The translations under genes were made by a program, and so were the position numbers. A stretch of DNA of 64,000 bases from assembly GCA_963786765.1 (NCBI GenBank), contig CAWBAJ010000002.1, forward strand, positions 1 through 64,000. Reading direction: 5' to 3'. The stretch is from DATKNA01 sp963786765 (GTDB taxonomy: Bacteria > Actinomycetota > Actinomycetes > Actinomycetales > Kineosporiaceae). The notes beneath the pieces are model-generated. The model did no database searches, was not told where the DNA came from, and saw only the letters and a list, made by a program, of their open reading frames with translations. Positions 16,605 to 24,231 of the stretch are shown here, piece by piece; position 1 is the first letter of the stretch; each line of letters starts with the position of its first letter.

Positions 16605-19600
16605 TCAGCCGTAGAAGAGCCGCTCGACCACGCTCCGCGCCCGCCGGGTGAGCCGCTGGTAGTCCTCGTCGAGGACTGCTGCATACCCGGGCGGGTACCC
16701 GACCAGCCGGGCGATCCCGTCCAGCTCGCGCACCGCGGTGGGCAGCGAGTCCGACGGGCGTCCCCGCGAGAGCACCACGGCGTTGCGCACCCGGGAGGCG
16801 AGCGTCCACGCGGCCGCCAGGACCTCGGCGTCGGCGCGGACGACGAGGCCGGCGTCGACGGCGGCGCGCAGCGCCGGCAGGGTGCTCGGCGTTCGCAGTG
16901 CCGGCAGCCGGCCCGCATGCCGCAGCTGTACCAGCTGCACCGTCCACTCGACGTCGGAGAGCCCACCGCGGCCGAGCTTGAGATGACGGTGCGGGTCGGC
17001 CCCGCGCGGCAGCCGTTCCGCCTCGACCCGGGCCTTGATCCGCCGGATCTCGCGGACGGCGGCGTCCGGCAACCCGCCGGCGGGCCACCGCAGCCGGTCC
17101 GCGAGGGCCGTGAAGCGCTCGCCGAGATCCGGGTCCCCCGCCACGGGCACGGCCCGGGTGAGCGCCTGCGCCTCCCACGGCAGCGCCCACCGGTCGTAGT
17201 ACTCCGCGTACGCGCCCAAGGACCGCACCAGCGGGCCGTTGCGGCCCTCGGGGCGCAGGGCGGCGTCCACCGCGAGCGTCGGCTCGGGGCCGGGCGACGA
17301 CAGCAGCCGCCGCAGCTCCCCGGCGACCGCCATTGCCGCCTCCTGCGCGGCGTGCTCGTCCGCACCCGGCAGAGGGTCGTGCACGAACAGCACGTCGGCG
17401 TCGCTGCCGTACCCGAGCTCGCGGCCGCCGAGGCGGCCCATCGCCACGAGCAGCATCCGGGTCGGCAGGGGCGCACCGAGCCTCAGCTCGACGGCGCGCC
17501 GGGCGGCGCGCAGTCCGCCGTCGAGCGCGGCGATCGCGACGTCCGTGAGAGCGGGACCGACCGCGTCGTGCGGGAGCACGCCGGCAACGTCGCCGATCGC
17601 CGTCCGGACGAGCTCGCGCCGGCGCGCCGCGAGCGCGGCGAGGGCCGCGGCCGCCGGGTCGTCGCGGTGGCGCTCGGCCGCGCTGCGGACCGTCGCGAGC
17701 GTCGCCTCCAGCGGGCGGGGGGCGAGACCGTCGTCGTCCCCCAGGAGCGCCACCGCCTCCGGGCCGCGCTCCAGCAGCTGGGCGACGTACCGGCTCGACG
17801 ACAGCACGTGGGCCATCCGCTCCGCGGCCGCCCCCGAGTCGCGCAGCATCTTCAGGTACCAGTGGGTCGTCCCCAGGTCCTCGGACAGCCGGCGGAAGGC
17901 GAGCAGCCCCGCGTCCGGGTCCGGGCCGTCGGCGAACCAGCCGAGGAGCACCGGCAGCAGCTGGCGCTGGATCGCGGCCCGGCGGCTGACGCCCGCCGTG
18001 AGCGCCGCGAGGTGTCGCAGGGCGCCGGCGGGGTCGCGGTAGCCGAGGGCGGCGAGGCGTGCCCTCGCAGCCTCCGGCGTCAGCCGCACCTCGTCGGTGG
18101 TCAGCCGTGCCGCGGCGGCGAGCAGGGGGCGGTAGAAGAGCTTCTCGTGCAGCCGGCGGACCTCGCGCGCGTGCCGGCGCCAGAGGTCCTCCAGCTCTCC
18201 CGCCGGGTCCCGGGTCAGGCCGAGCGAGCGCCCCAGCCGGCGCAGGTCGGCCGGATCTGCCGGGACCACGTGTGTGCGGCGAAGCCGGTACAGCTGGATC
18301 CGGTGCTCCATCGCGCGCAGCACCCGGTAGGCACGGTCGAGCTCGGCGGCGTCGTCACGGCCGACGTAGCCGTACGTGGCGAGCGCCTCGAGCGCCTCCA
18401 GGGTGTTGCCGGTGCGCAGCCGGGGATCCACCCGGCCGTGCACGAGCTGCAGCAGCTGGACGCTGAACTCGACGTCGCGCAGGCCGCCCGGCCCGAGCTT
18501 GAGCTGGCGGCCGGCCTGGTTCGCCGGCACGTGCTCCTCCACGCGACGCCGCATCGCCTGCACGTCCTCGACGAAGTGCTCACGCTCGGCCGCCCGCCAC
18601 ACCATGGGCCGGATCGCGTCGAGGTAGGCCTCCCCCAGCCGGACGTCGCCCGCGACGGGGCGGGCCTTGAGCAGGGCCTGGAACTCCCAGGTCTGTGCCC
18701 AGCGCCGGTAGTACGCGACATGGCTCTCGAGGGTCCGCACCAGCGGCCCTCGCCGCCCCTCCGGGCGCAGGGCGGCGTCCACCGGCCACAGCGTCCCCTC
18801 GTCGGTGGCCTCCGAGCAGGCCCGGGCGAGGCCGGCCGCCAGCTTCGCGCCGGTCGCGAGGGCGGCCTGCTCGTCCCCGCCCTCGACCGACTCGGCCACG
18901 TAGACCACGTCGACGTCGCTGACGTAGTTGAGCTCCTGGCCGCCGCACTTGCCCATGCCGACGACTGCCAGGCGGCACGGTTCGGCCCCGGGCGGCAGCT
19001 CGGCGCGGGCGATCGCGAGGGCGGCCTCGAGCGCGGCGCCGGCGAGGTCGGCGAGCGCCCGGGAGACGGCGGGCTCGGCGGCGGCGGGGTCGGGAGCAGC
19101 GAGGTCGGCGCCTGCGACGGCGAGCAGCCGGTACCGGTAGGCGACGCGCAGGGCGTCGAGCGCAGCCGGCCCTGGCAGGCCGGCGACCGGCTCGCCCGCC
19201 TCCGGGTCCGCCCCGACGGCGACGAGCAGCGCCGCTCTGGCGGCGTCCGGCGCCTCCTCGGGATCGTCCTGCTCCACGGCCCGCCACGAGGCGGGGTGCC
19301 GGGCGAGGTGGTCGCCGAGGGCCGCCGAGGTCCCCAGCACGGCGAGCAGCCGGGCGCGGACCGGGCCACCGGCGCGCAGGAGCGCCCGCAGCCGTGCGGG
19401 CTGCCCGTCGGCGCGCACGTTCTCGAGCAGGCGCACCAACGCGAGCAGGGCCAGGTCCGGATCCGGGACGGCGCCGAGCGCCGTGACGAGCCCGTCCTGG
19501 AAGAGGTCCTCCAGCGGGTCGACGAGGCCGGCGAGCGCCGGGTCGGCGAGGAGCCGCGCGGCCCGCTCGGGGTCGGCGAAGCCCAGCCGGGCGAGCCGGC

Positions 19601-19700
19601 CGCCGGCGCTGCCGGCCCGCCCACCCCGCTCCATGCGTTCCGGATCGCCTCCACCGGCCATGGCCGGCCGCCCGTCCGGTGGGCCGGCTCGCTCGGTCAC
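16605..19700 (-). CDS. glnE: Bifunctional glutamine synthetase adenylyltransferase/deadenylase
   Basis: Controls glutamine synthetase by adding or removing AMP. 1031 residues, intact. Two nucleotidyltransferase domains are seen: VVGMGKCGGQELNYVSDVDV (N-terminal, adenylyl-removing) and LVAMGRLGGRELGYGSDADV (C-terminal, adenylylating), each followed by a helical GlnD-like region with VDAALRPEGRxGPLVR and LKLGxGGLxDVE motifs. The start GTG at 19700 overlaps the amidotransferase stop (GTGA), so expression is coupled. Transcription order is glnA2, amidotransferase, glnE. The first about 40 residues are Gly/Arg-rich and may include leader beyond the true N-terminus. Confidence 0.96.
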   Translation of the reverse strand: MTERAGPPDGRPAMAGGGDPERMERGGRAGSAGGRLARLGFADPERAARLLADPALAGLVDPLEDLFQDGLVTALGAVPDPDLALLALVRLLENVRADGQPARLRALLRAGGPVRARLLAVLGTSAALGDHLARHPASWRAVEQDDPEEAPDAARAALLVAVGADPEAGEPVAGLPGPAALDALRVAYRYRLLAVAGADLAAPDPAAAEPAVSRALADLAGAALEAALAIARAELPPGAEPCRLAVVGMGKCGGQELNYVSDVDVVYVAESVEGGDEQAALATGAKLAAGLARACSEATDEGTLWPVDAALRPEGRRGPLVRTLESHVAYYRRWAQTWEFQALLKARPVAGDVRLGEAYLDAIRPMVWRAAEREHFVEDVQAMRRRVEEHVPANQAGRQLKLGPGGLRDVEFSVQLLQLVHGRVDPRLRTGNTLEALEALATYGYVGRDDAAELDRAYRVLRAMEHRIQLYRLRRTHVVPADPADLRRLGRSLGLTRDPAGELEDLWRRHAREVRRLHEKLFYRPLLAAAARLTTDEVRLTPEAARARLAALGYRDPAGALRHLAALTAGVSRRAAIQRQLLPVLLGWFADGPDPDAGLLAFRRLSEDLGTTHWYLKMLRDSGAAAERMAHVLSSSRYVAQLLERGPEAVALLGDDDGLAPRPLEATLATVRSAAERHRDDPAAAALAALAARRRELVRTAIGDVAGVLPHDAVGPALTDVAIAALDGGLRAARRAVELRLGAPLPTRMLLVAMGRLGGRELGYGSDADVLFVHDPLPGADEHAAQEAAMAVAGELRRLLSSPGPEPTLAVDAALRPEGRNGPLVRSLGAYAEYYDRWALPWEAQALTRAVPVAGDPDLGERFTALADRLRWPAGGLPDAAVREIRRIKARVEAERLPRGADPHRHLKLGRGGLSDVEWTVQLVQLRHAGRLPALRTPSTLPALRAAVDAGLVVRADAEVLAAAWTLASRVRNAVVLSRGRPSDSLPTAVRELDGIARLVGYPPGYAAVLDEDYQRLTRRARSVVERLFYG

Positions 19701-20449
19701 CCCGCCGCGCGCACCGCGTCGTCCCGGCGGGAGCGTGCGACGACGCCGAGGAACGCCGTCGCGTGGGCCCGGGCCAGGTCATCGAGCCGGGCGTCCGCGG
19801 CGCGCACCTCCCGGACGACGTCCGCGGCGTCGCGTCCAGCCGCCGCGACCGCGTCGGCGTCCTCGCGCATCCAGTCCTCGAAGTCGTCGGCCGTGACCTC
19901 GGGGTGGTACTGCACCGCCCAGGCCGCGGCGCCCAGCCGGTACGCCTGGTGGCGGTAGATGTCGCCCGTCCCGATCAGGACGGCGCCGGGCGGCAGCTCC
20001 GTGATGGCGTCGCGGTGGCCCTGCGGCCCCGGGTAGCCCTCGCCCGGCAGGGCCGCCATCAGGGGATCGCCGGCGGCGGCCGGAGTGGGGCGGATGGTGC
20101 TGAGCCCTGCTTCGATCCCCGCGGCGCCGGGCTCGACCCGGCCACCGGTGGCCAGGGCGAGCAGCTGGGCGCCGAGGCAGATGCCGAACAGGGGGACGCC
20201 CTCGTGGACCGCCTCGGCCATCAGGGCGCGGGTGCGCGGCAGCCAGGGGGCCCGGTCGTCCTCCCATGCCGCCATCGATCCGCCGAGCACGACGAGGCCG
20301 TCGACGCCGTCGACGCCGTCGAGCCGTTCCGGCAGCGACTCGCCGCGGTCGGGGCGGACGACGTCGAGGCGGGCCGCGGCGGCCAGGTGCGGACGCAGCC
20401 GGCCCAGGCCGCCGTCGTCCTGGTGCTGGACGACGAGGATGGTCGTCAC
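19697..20449 (-). CDS. Class I glutamine amidotransferase-like protein
   Basis: Stand-alone GATase-1 domain that would hydrolyse glutamine and pass ammonia to an unknown acceptor or partner. VTTILVVQHQDDGGLGRLRP opens the domain; the nucleophile elbow is PLFGICLGAQLLALATGG (Cys), and the His/Glu pair lies in WAVQYHPEVTADDFEDW. Loop VLGGSMAAWEDD forms the oxyanion side. 250 residues, no frameshift. GTG at 20449 follows GGGGA. It lies between glnA2 and glnE, overlapping glnE by 4 bases. The family includes GuaA-like enzymes and gamma-glutamyl-compound hydrolases; the nitrogen-assimilation context suggests glutamine or gamma-glutamyl metabolism. Confidence 0.85.
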   Translation of the reverse strand: MTTILVVQHQDDGGLGRLRPHLAAAARLDVVRPDRGESLPERLDGVDGVDGLVVLGGSMAAWEDDRAPWLPRTRALMAEAVHEGVPLFGICLGAQLLALATGGRVEPGAAGIEAGLSTIRPTPAAAGDPLMAALPGEGYPGPQGHRDAITELPPGAVLIGTGDIYRHQAYRLGAAAWAVQYHPEVTADDFEDWMREDADAVAAAGRDAADVVREVRAADARLDDLARAHATAFLGVVARSRRDDAVRAAG

Positions 20450-20475
20450 GGCATCTCCCCTCACGGCATCTCCCC
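20446..20475 (-). repeat. Perfect tandem duplication of a 15-bp ribosome-site/start segment
   Basis: On the minus strand GGGGAGATGCCGTGA occurs twice back to back between the glnA2 stop and the amidotransferase start. Each copy contains a ribosome site and a GTG, so two possible starts exist; the upstream one meets TGA immediately (GTGA), leaving the downstream one functional. Confidence 0.8.
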
Positions 20476-21813
20476 TCACAGCATCGGCAGGTAGCGGTTG
20501 AGCTCGAACGGGGTGACCTGCTGGCGGTACTCGGTCCATTCCTGCCGCTTGTTGCGCAGGAAGAAGTCGAAGACGCCCTCGCCGAGCGTCTCGGCGACCA
20601 GCTCGGACTCCTCCATGACGGCGATCGCCTCGGCGAGGCTCGTGGGCAGCGGCTTGATGCCGAGCGCCCGGCGTTCGGCGTCGGTCAGCGCCCACACGTC
20701 GTCCTCGGCGCCGTCCGGCAGGTCGAGGCCCTCGTCGACGCCCTTCAGGCCGGCGGCCAGGATCAGCGCGTAGGCGAGGTAGGGGTTGCAGGCACTGTCG
20801 AGGGCGCGGTACTCGATCCGGGTCGAGTTCCCCTTGCCCGGCTTGTACATCGGCACGCGGATGAGCGCCGAGCGGTTGTTGTGACCCCAGCAGACGTAGG
20901 ACGGCGCCTCGCCGCCGCCCCACAGCCGCTTGTAGGAGTTGACCCACTGGTTCGTCACGGCGGTGATCTCGCCGGCGTGCCGCAGCAGCCCGGCGATGAA
21001 CTGCCGGGCGACCTTGCTCAGCTGGTACTCGGCGCCGGCCTCATGGAAGGCGTTGCGGTCGCCCTCGAAGAGCGACAGGTGTGTGTGCATCCCCGAGCCG
21101 GGGTGACCGGCGAACGGCTTGGGCATGAAGGTGGCGTAGACGCCCTGCTCGAGCGCCACCTCCTTGATGACCCCCCGGAAGGTCATGATGTTGTCGGCCA
21201 TGCTCAGCGCGTCGGCGTACCGCAGGTCGATCTCGTTCTGGCCCGGGCCGCCCTCGTGGTGGCTGAACTCGACACTGATCCCCATGCTCTCCAGCACACT
21301 GATCGCCGCCCGCCGGAAGTCGTGCGTGGTGCCCCGTGGGACGTGATCGAAGTAACCGGCGCGGTCCACGGGCTCCGGCTCCACGCCGGGCTCCGGCTCG
21401 CGCTTGAGCAGGTAGAACTCGATCTCGGGGTGGGTGTAGAAGGTCAAGCCGTGCTCGGCCGCCTTGTTGAGGGCGCGCTTGAGCACGGTGCGGGGGTCGC
21501 TGAGCGTGGGCTCGCCGTCGGGGGTGAGCACGTCGCAGAACATCCGGGCGGTGCCGTGGTGGTCCCCGCGCCAGGGCAGGACGGCGAACGTGGACGGGTC
21601 CGGCCGCACCAGCATGTCCGCCTCGTGCACGCGCGCCAGGCCCTCGATCGCGGAGCCGTCGAAGCCGATCCCCTCAGCGAAGGCGCCCTCGAGCTCGGCC
21701 GGCGCCACGGCGACGGACTTGAGACTGCCGAGCACGTCGGTGAACCACAGCCGGACGAACCGGATGTCGCGCTCCTCGATCGTGCGGAGCACGAACTCCT
21801 GCTGCCGGTCCAT
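20476..21813 (-). CDS. glnA2: Glutamine synthetase type I, GlnA2 class
   Basis: ATP-dependent ligation of ammonia to glutamate, or a related gamma-glutamylation. 445 residues, intact. Beta-grasp domain: DIRFVRLWFTDVLGSLKSVA and IGFDGSAIEGLARVHEADM. Catalytic domain: EIEFYLLKREPE, EFSHHEGGPGQNEIDLRY, GHPGSGMHTHLSLFEG (active-site His), NSYKRLWGGGEAPSYVCWGH and STRIEYRALDSACNPYLAYA. It is the short GSI-alpha form placed with glnE as in Mycobacterium (Rv2222c-Rv2221c). The Tyr-containing adenylylation loop of GlnA1 is not seen near the C-terminus, so GlnE may act on another synthetase. ATG at 21813 follows AGAGGA. Confidence 0.95.
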   Translation of the reverse strand: MDRQQEFVLRTIEERDIRFVRLWFTDVLGSLKSVAVAPAELEGAFAEGIGFDGSAIEGLARVHEADMLVRPDPSTFAVLPWRGDHHGTARMFCDVLTPDGEPTLSDPRTVLKRALNKAAEHGLTFYTHPEIEFYLLKREPEPGVEPEPVDRAGYFDHVPRGTTHDFRRAAISVLESMGISVEFSHHEGGPGQNEIDLRYADALSMADNIMTFRGVIKEVALEQGVYATFMPKPFAGHPGSGMHTHLSLFEGDRNAFHEAGAEYQLSKVARQFIAGLLRHAGEITAVTNQWVNSYKRLWGGGEAPSYVCWGHNNRSALIRVPMYKPGKGNSTRIEYRALDSACNPYLAYALILAAGLKGVDEGLDLPDGAEDDVWALTDAERRALGIKPLPTSLAEAIAVMEESELVAETLGEGVFDFFLRNKRQEWTEYRQQVTPFELNRYLPML

Positions 21814-21898
21814 GCGCGTCCTCTCGTCCTGCCGCCCTACGGGCCTCGCCCGGCCAGGGTAACGGCGCGAGGTGGCGGGCTGGGTCCGCCGACGTCCA

Positions 21899-21965
21899 CG
21901 TTGAACATCACGAGGGACAGAACTGTGCCCTGCTCGCACACTCGCGTCCCCCGTGATGTTCAACG
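21899..21965. repeat. 20-bp inverted repeat between glnA2 and the AbiEi-like gene
   Basis: CGTTGAACATCACGAGGGAC (21899-21918) is mirrored by GTCCCCCGTGATGTTCAACG (21946-21965) with one mismatch and a 27-base loop. It lies about 85 bases upstream of glnA2 and 145 upstream of the next gene. The arms are less GC-rich than the surroundings. It could be an operator pair, an RNA hairpin, or ends of a small inserted element. Confidence 0.75.
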
Positions 21966-22109
21966 TCGCGCGGACGGCGTCCCGCTCCGTCTGACTCCCG
22001 GATGCTTGACGGTGATGCACGGTCCGTCGTCCACATCGCGACAGAGAACTCCCGCCGTCCACATCGCCCCCCGAGCGTGGAGCTCGGCGTCGGGAGCGCA
22101 GGCATCCTC

Positions 22110-23087
22110 ATGCACGTGCGCGTCCCCATCGATGTCCTGGCGCTCGCGGAGCGGCAGGCCGGACTGGTGCACTACGACCAGCTCGCGAGTCACGGCGTTG
22201 CGCGTTGGCAGCTGCGCAGCCGGCTCGGGACGGAGTGGCGGGCGGTGTTGCCGCGCGTCGTGACCACGACCCTCTGCCCACTCGACGAGCGGCAGCGATT
22301 GGTCGCCGCCCTGCTGTACGCGGGAACCGGCGCCATGATCACGGGCGCAGCGGCCGCTCGTTGGCATGGCATCACGGCTGCGCAGCAGGCGCTGGTGCCC
22401 ATCGAGGTGCCGCACTCCCGACGGCCACGAGGCGGTGGGTTCGTCGACGTCCGCCGGACCCTGCGTCCGGACCCGCATCCGTGGCAACATCCACCGCTGA
22501 TCCTCGTGTCGCGCCAGCGCGCCGTCGTCGTTGCTGCACGTGACTGCCGCACCGAGCGCGACGCGACCGCTGTGGTCATCGAAGCAGTCCAGCGGCGCCT
22601 CGTACGTCTGGAGGACGTACGCAGCGAGCTCGAGGCCGGACCTCGCGCCGGCAGCGCCCGGCTCCGTCGAGCCGTCGAGCCGTCGAGCCGTCGAGCCGTC
22701 GAGGCGGCCGAGCGGGGCGCGTGGTCCGTTCCCGAGGCCGACCTCGCGGCCTTGGTGCGAACGAGCAGCGTGCTCCCCGAGATGTGGGCCAACCCTCGCT
22801 GCGCAGCGGCGCAGTCCGGCTGCCCACGCCGGACGGCTGGTTCGACGACGTGGCACTGGCCGTCCAGGCCCACTCGCGGCAGTACCACGCCGGGGAACTC
22901 GACTGGGAGAAGACCGTGTCGGCTGACGGTCTGTTCGCCGAGCACGGCATCGCACTCGTCGCCGTCACCCCTCGGCAGATCGTCCACGATGCACGCTCGG
23001 TCCTCCAGCGGATGGAGCGGGCCTACGAGCAGGCGGCGAAGCGCCCCCCGGCCCACCGTCGTCGCCACCCGCCGGTCCGTCGCCTGA
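22110..23087 (+). CDS. AbiEi-type antitoxin/nuclease-like protein, frameshifted
   Basis: N-terminal winged-helix domain like that of AbiEi family (type IV toxin-antitoxin) antitoxins: IDVLALAERQAGLVHYDQLA, GVARWQLRSRLGTEWRAVLP, then LVAALLYAGTGAMITGAAAARWHGIT. The C-terminal part (GWFDDVALAVQAHSRQYHAG, ADGLFAEHGIALVAVTPRQI) resembles the DUF559/Vsr-like region often fused to such domains. Frames change near 22800; the end is uncertain because one frame stays open to 23581 over the next gene and another stops at 23087. ATG at 22110 fits the family better than the upstream GTG at 22002. No AbiEii toxin is adjacent. An octamer repeat sits in the middle of the gene. Confidence 0.65.
   Translation: MHVRVPIDVLALAERQAGLVHYDQLASHGVARWQLRSRLGTEWRAVLPRVVTTTLCPLDERQRLVAALLYAGTGAMITGAAAARWHGITAAQQALVPIEVPHSRRPRGGGFVDVRRTLRPDPHPWQHPPLILVSRQRAVVVAARDCRTERDATAVVIEAVQRRLVRLEDVRSELEAGPRAGSARLRRAVEPSSRRAVEAAERGAWSVPEADLAALVRTSSVLPEMWANPRCAAAQSGCPRRTAGSTTWHWPSRPTRGSTTPGNSTGRRPCRLTVCSPSTASHSSPSPLGRSSTMHARSSSGWSGPTSRRRSAPRPTVVATRRSVA
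22664..22703 (+). repeat. Five tandem copies of an octamer inside the AbiEi-like gene
   Basis: CCGTCGAG is repeated five times without interruption. Eight is not a multiple of three, so gain or loss of one copy would shift the frame of everything downstream, as in phase-variable genes. In the present register it encodes alternating Arg/Ala/Val/Glu/Pro/Ser. Confidence 0.85.
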
Positions 23088-23208
23088 TGCGCGGGTCGCC
23101 CCTCACACGCCGGCCGGCGACGGGACGGGCGCCAGGGCCAGCACCGGCCCGCGCCAGAGCCGGCCCGCGCCAAAGCCGGCGCCAGCCCCAGGGCTGGGCC
23201 GGCTCGGC

Positions 23209-24231
23209 TCAGTCGCGCGGGGAAACCGCCACGACCGGATCTGCGGAGTTCGCGGCGAGCAGGGCCTCCGGCGCGATGGAGGTCATCCAGTCGACTCCCC
23301 GATCCCCGCGGGCGAGCGCCCGGTCGACGACGGCCGCTTCCAGCAGACGTCCCGGCGCGTACCGGGCGAGGGCGTCGTCGATCCGGCCGTCGAGAACCCG
23401 GTACCACCCGCCGTCCGGAATGCCGAGGACGTACGCGGCGAGCTCGCCGTCGACCACCAGAGTGGCCAGCTCCAGCGACCGGTGCTCCAGGAGGCGCCGC
23501 AACCGGGCCCGCCAGGCCGTCCGGCCCTCGGCCGAGTCGAGGAGGGACGGCACGCCGTGGCGCTCGTCGCTGGCCCGGTAGACGCGCTCCAGCTCGGCGA
23601 AGGCCGCGACGATGTCGCCGTCCCGGCGGGTGAACGCCACCTCGCTGTGGCGGCCGTCGGCGGCGAGGCGGTTGTGGGCCTTGCGCAGCGTCTTGCGCGT
23701 CCCGTGCGACAGGTAGGCGCCGATCTCCCGGCCCGCGTCGCGCACGAGCACGGGCACGGCCGGCGCCGGGAGAGCGTCCGTCCCGAGCCCGGCCGCGAAG
23801 GCCCTCGCTCGCAGGTCGTCCTGGAGGAGTTCGGCGACGACGCCGTCGTGGCCCCGCCGGTCCGCGTGCGCGGCCACGCACCGTCCCAGCATCTCGGCGG
23901 CGTCCTCGTCGACAGCGATCACGGCGCCGCGGTGCCCGTCGCCGCCGCCGGCCAGTCGCGCCCCCAGCATGTCGTCCTCGAACACGACCGCGGCGGCCAC
24001 GAGCCGTCCGCCGTCCGCCGAGACGCCGGTGAACCACGCCTGCGCCCCGGCCGCACCGTCGATCTGGGCGCGGATCCACGCCGTCCTGGCGGTCACCGGC
24101 ACTCCCACGGCGCCCGCCAGCCGTTCGACCTCCGGCAGGCGCGCCAGCACCCGCTCGGTGCCGACGGCGACGTCGCCCCGCAGGCCCGACCGGCCGCGAG
24201 CCCGGACGCCGGTGGCGGCGAGGTCCGTCAT
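23209..24231 (-). CDS. GNAT-fold acetyltransferase (BioF2-like domain)
   Basis: 340 residues, intact, two GNAT-like halves. The N-terminal half contains IRAQIDGAAGAQAWFTGVSA; the C-terminal half has the acetyltransf_6 features: YLSHGTRKTLRKAHNRLAAD, a central VDGELAAYVLGIPDGGWYRV strand and a final YAPGRLLEAAVVDRALARGD segment where acyl-CoA binds. The ATG at 24231 overlaps the stop of the GGDEF-EAL gene (ATGA). Proteins of this type act on cell-surface sugars or peptides; a role linked to c-di-GMP-controlled surface material is only suggested by the coupling. Confidence 0.75.
   Translation of the reverse strand: MTDLAATGVRARGRSGLRGDVAVGTERVLARLPEVERLAGAVGVPVTARTAWIRAQIDGAAGAQAWFTGVSADGGRLVAAAVVFEDDMLGARLAGGGDGHRGAVIAVDEDAAEMLGRCVAAHADRRGHDGVVAELLQDDLRARAFAAGLGTDALPAPAVPVLVRDAGREIGAYLSHGTRKTLRKAHNRLAADGRHSEVAFTRRDGDIVAAFAELERVYRASDERHGVPSLLDSAEGRTAWRARLRRLLEHRSLELATLVVDGELAAYVLGIPDGGWYRVLDGRIDDALARYAPGRLLEAAVVDRALARGDRGVDWMTSIAPEALLAANSADPVVAVSPRD

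Noticed and set aside
16917..19958. 1013-residue plus-strand frame
   Set aside because: Exactly antisense to glnE, whose two nucleotidyltransferase motifs are intact; the long open frame is a codon-bias effect.
22668..22710. IS or phage attachment site at the octamer repeat
   Set aside because: No transposase, integrase or flanking duplication; simple slippage explains the array.
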